A DNA stretch of 64,000 nucleotides, taken from positions 2,521,349-2,585,348 of the forward strand of contig NZ_CP058670.1 of NCBI RefSeq assembly GCF_013414345.1. The letters run 5' to 3'. The DNA comes from Microcella indica (GTDB lineage Bacteria > Actinomycetota > Actinomycetes > Actinomycetales > Microbacteriaceae). The translations under genes were made by a program, and so were the position numbers. Of the stretch, positions 63,972 through 64,000 are shown one piece after another. Under the pieces are notes generated by a model that was given only the letters and a program-made list of their open reading frames with translations, had not been told where the DNA came from and searched no databases. The first letter of the stretch is position 1; each line of letters opens with the position of its first letter.

Positions 63972-64000
63972 ACCGTGCAGCGCCAAAACGGACATTATCC

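Overview
This window is high-GC chromosomal DNA from an actinobacterium, most likely a member of the Microbacteriaceae. The reasons are a C50-carotenoid cluster with a split heterodimeric cyclase and a lycopene elongase, Dcd, the actinobacterial pcnA-DUF6049-murJ-trxBA-parBA-rsmG-jag-yidC-yidD-rnpA-rpmH block, and frequent GTG starts with 4-bp ATGA/GTGA overlaps. The right edge ends just upstream of rpmH, so dnaA and oriC should lie immediately beyond base 64000.

Layout. 1-5900: the start of glgX, then a tightly overlapped minus-strand carotenoid operon (crtE-crtB-crtI-crtYe-crtYf-crtEb) divergent from idi, which supplies the isoprenoid precursors. 5875-9500: a MASE1 sensor histidine kinase divergent from a single-domain response regulator, dcd, and a small membrane protein. 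9621-24384: a 14.8-kb integrated element in a tRNA-Gly(CCC) gene, bounded by a 44-bp direct repeat. It carries a tyrosine integrase, a rolling-circle (HUH) rep gene, GTTTAGCGC repeats, a truncated type ISP-like restriction gene, a tniAB/resolvase transposon with cadmium-resistance cargo, and a membrane-GAF gene followed by a 55-aa ORF. The element looks immobilised: one IS256-family copy cuts the integrase, and an IS3-family element plus a second IS256 copy cut rep. Removing each IS and one copy of its target duplication restores both reading frames exactly.

24571-46160: a Pif1-like helicase, a CopD-CtaG fusion, HU, a cysteine-poor L28/L33/S14 set, zur and znuBCA with a long palindromic operator, a branched-chain 2-oxo-acid dehydrogenase operon (E1a, E1b, E2), a HisC-type aminotransferase, a WXG-like/hydrolase pair, a low-molecular-weight phosphatase, purB, and a TetR operon divergent from an oxidoreductase.

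46191-64000: replication, translation and origin-proximal housekeeping. It holds dnaB preceded by a DnaA-box array, rpsF-ssb-rpsR-rplI, the CCA enzyme, DUF6049-murJ, trxB-trxA behind a SigR/SigH-type promoter, a PLP aminotransferase and ddl, parB-parA with two parS sites, and rsmG through rpmH.

The most unusual material is the decaying integrated element, with its serial insertions, its second tRNA 3' fragment and its uncharacterised membrane-GAF pair. No CRISPR array was seen and I cannot show a clearly new system. Family assignments come from reading the translated sequences; no database search was run.
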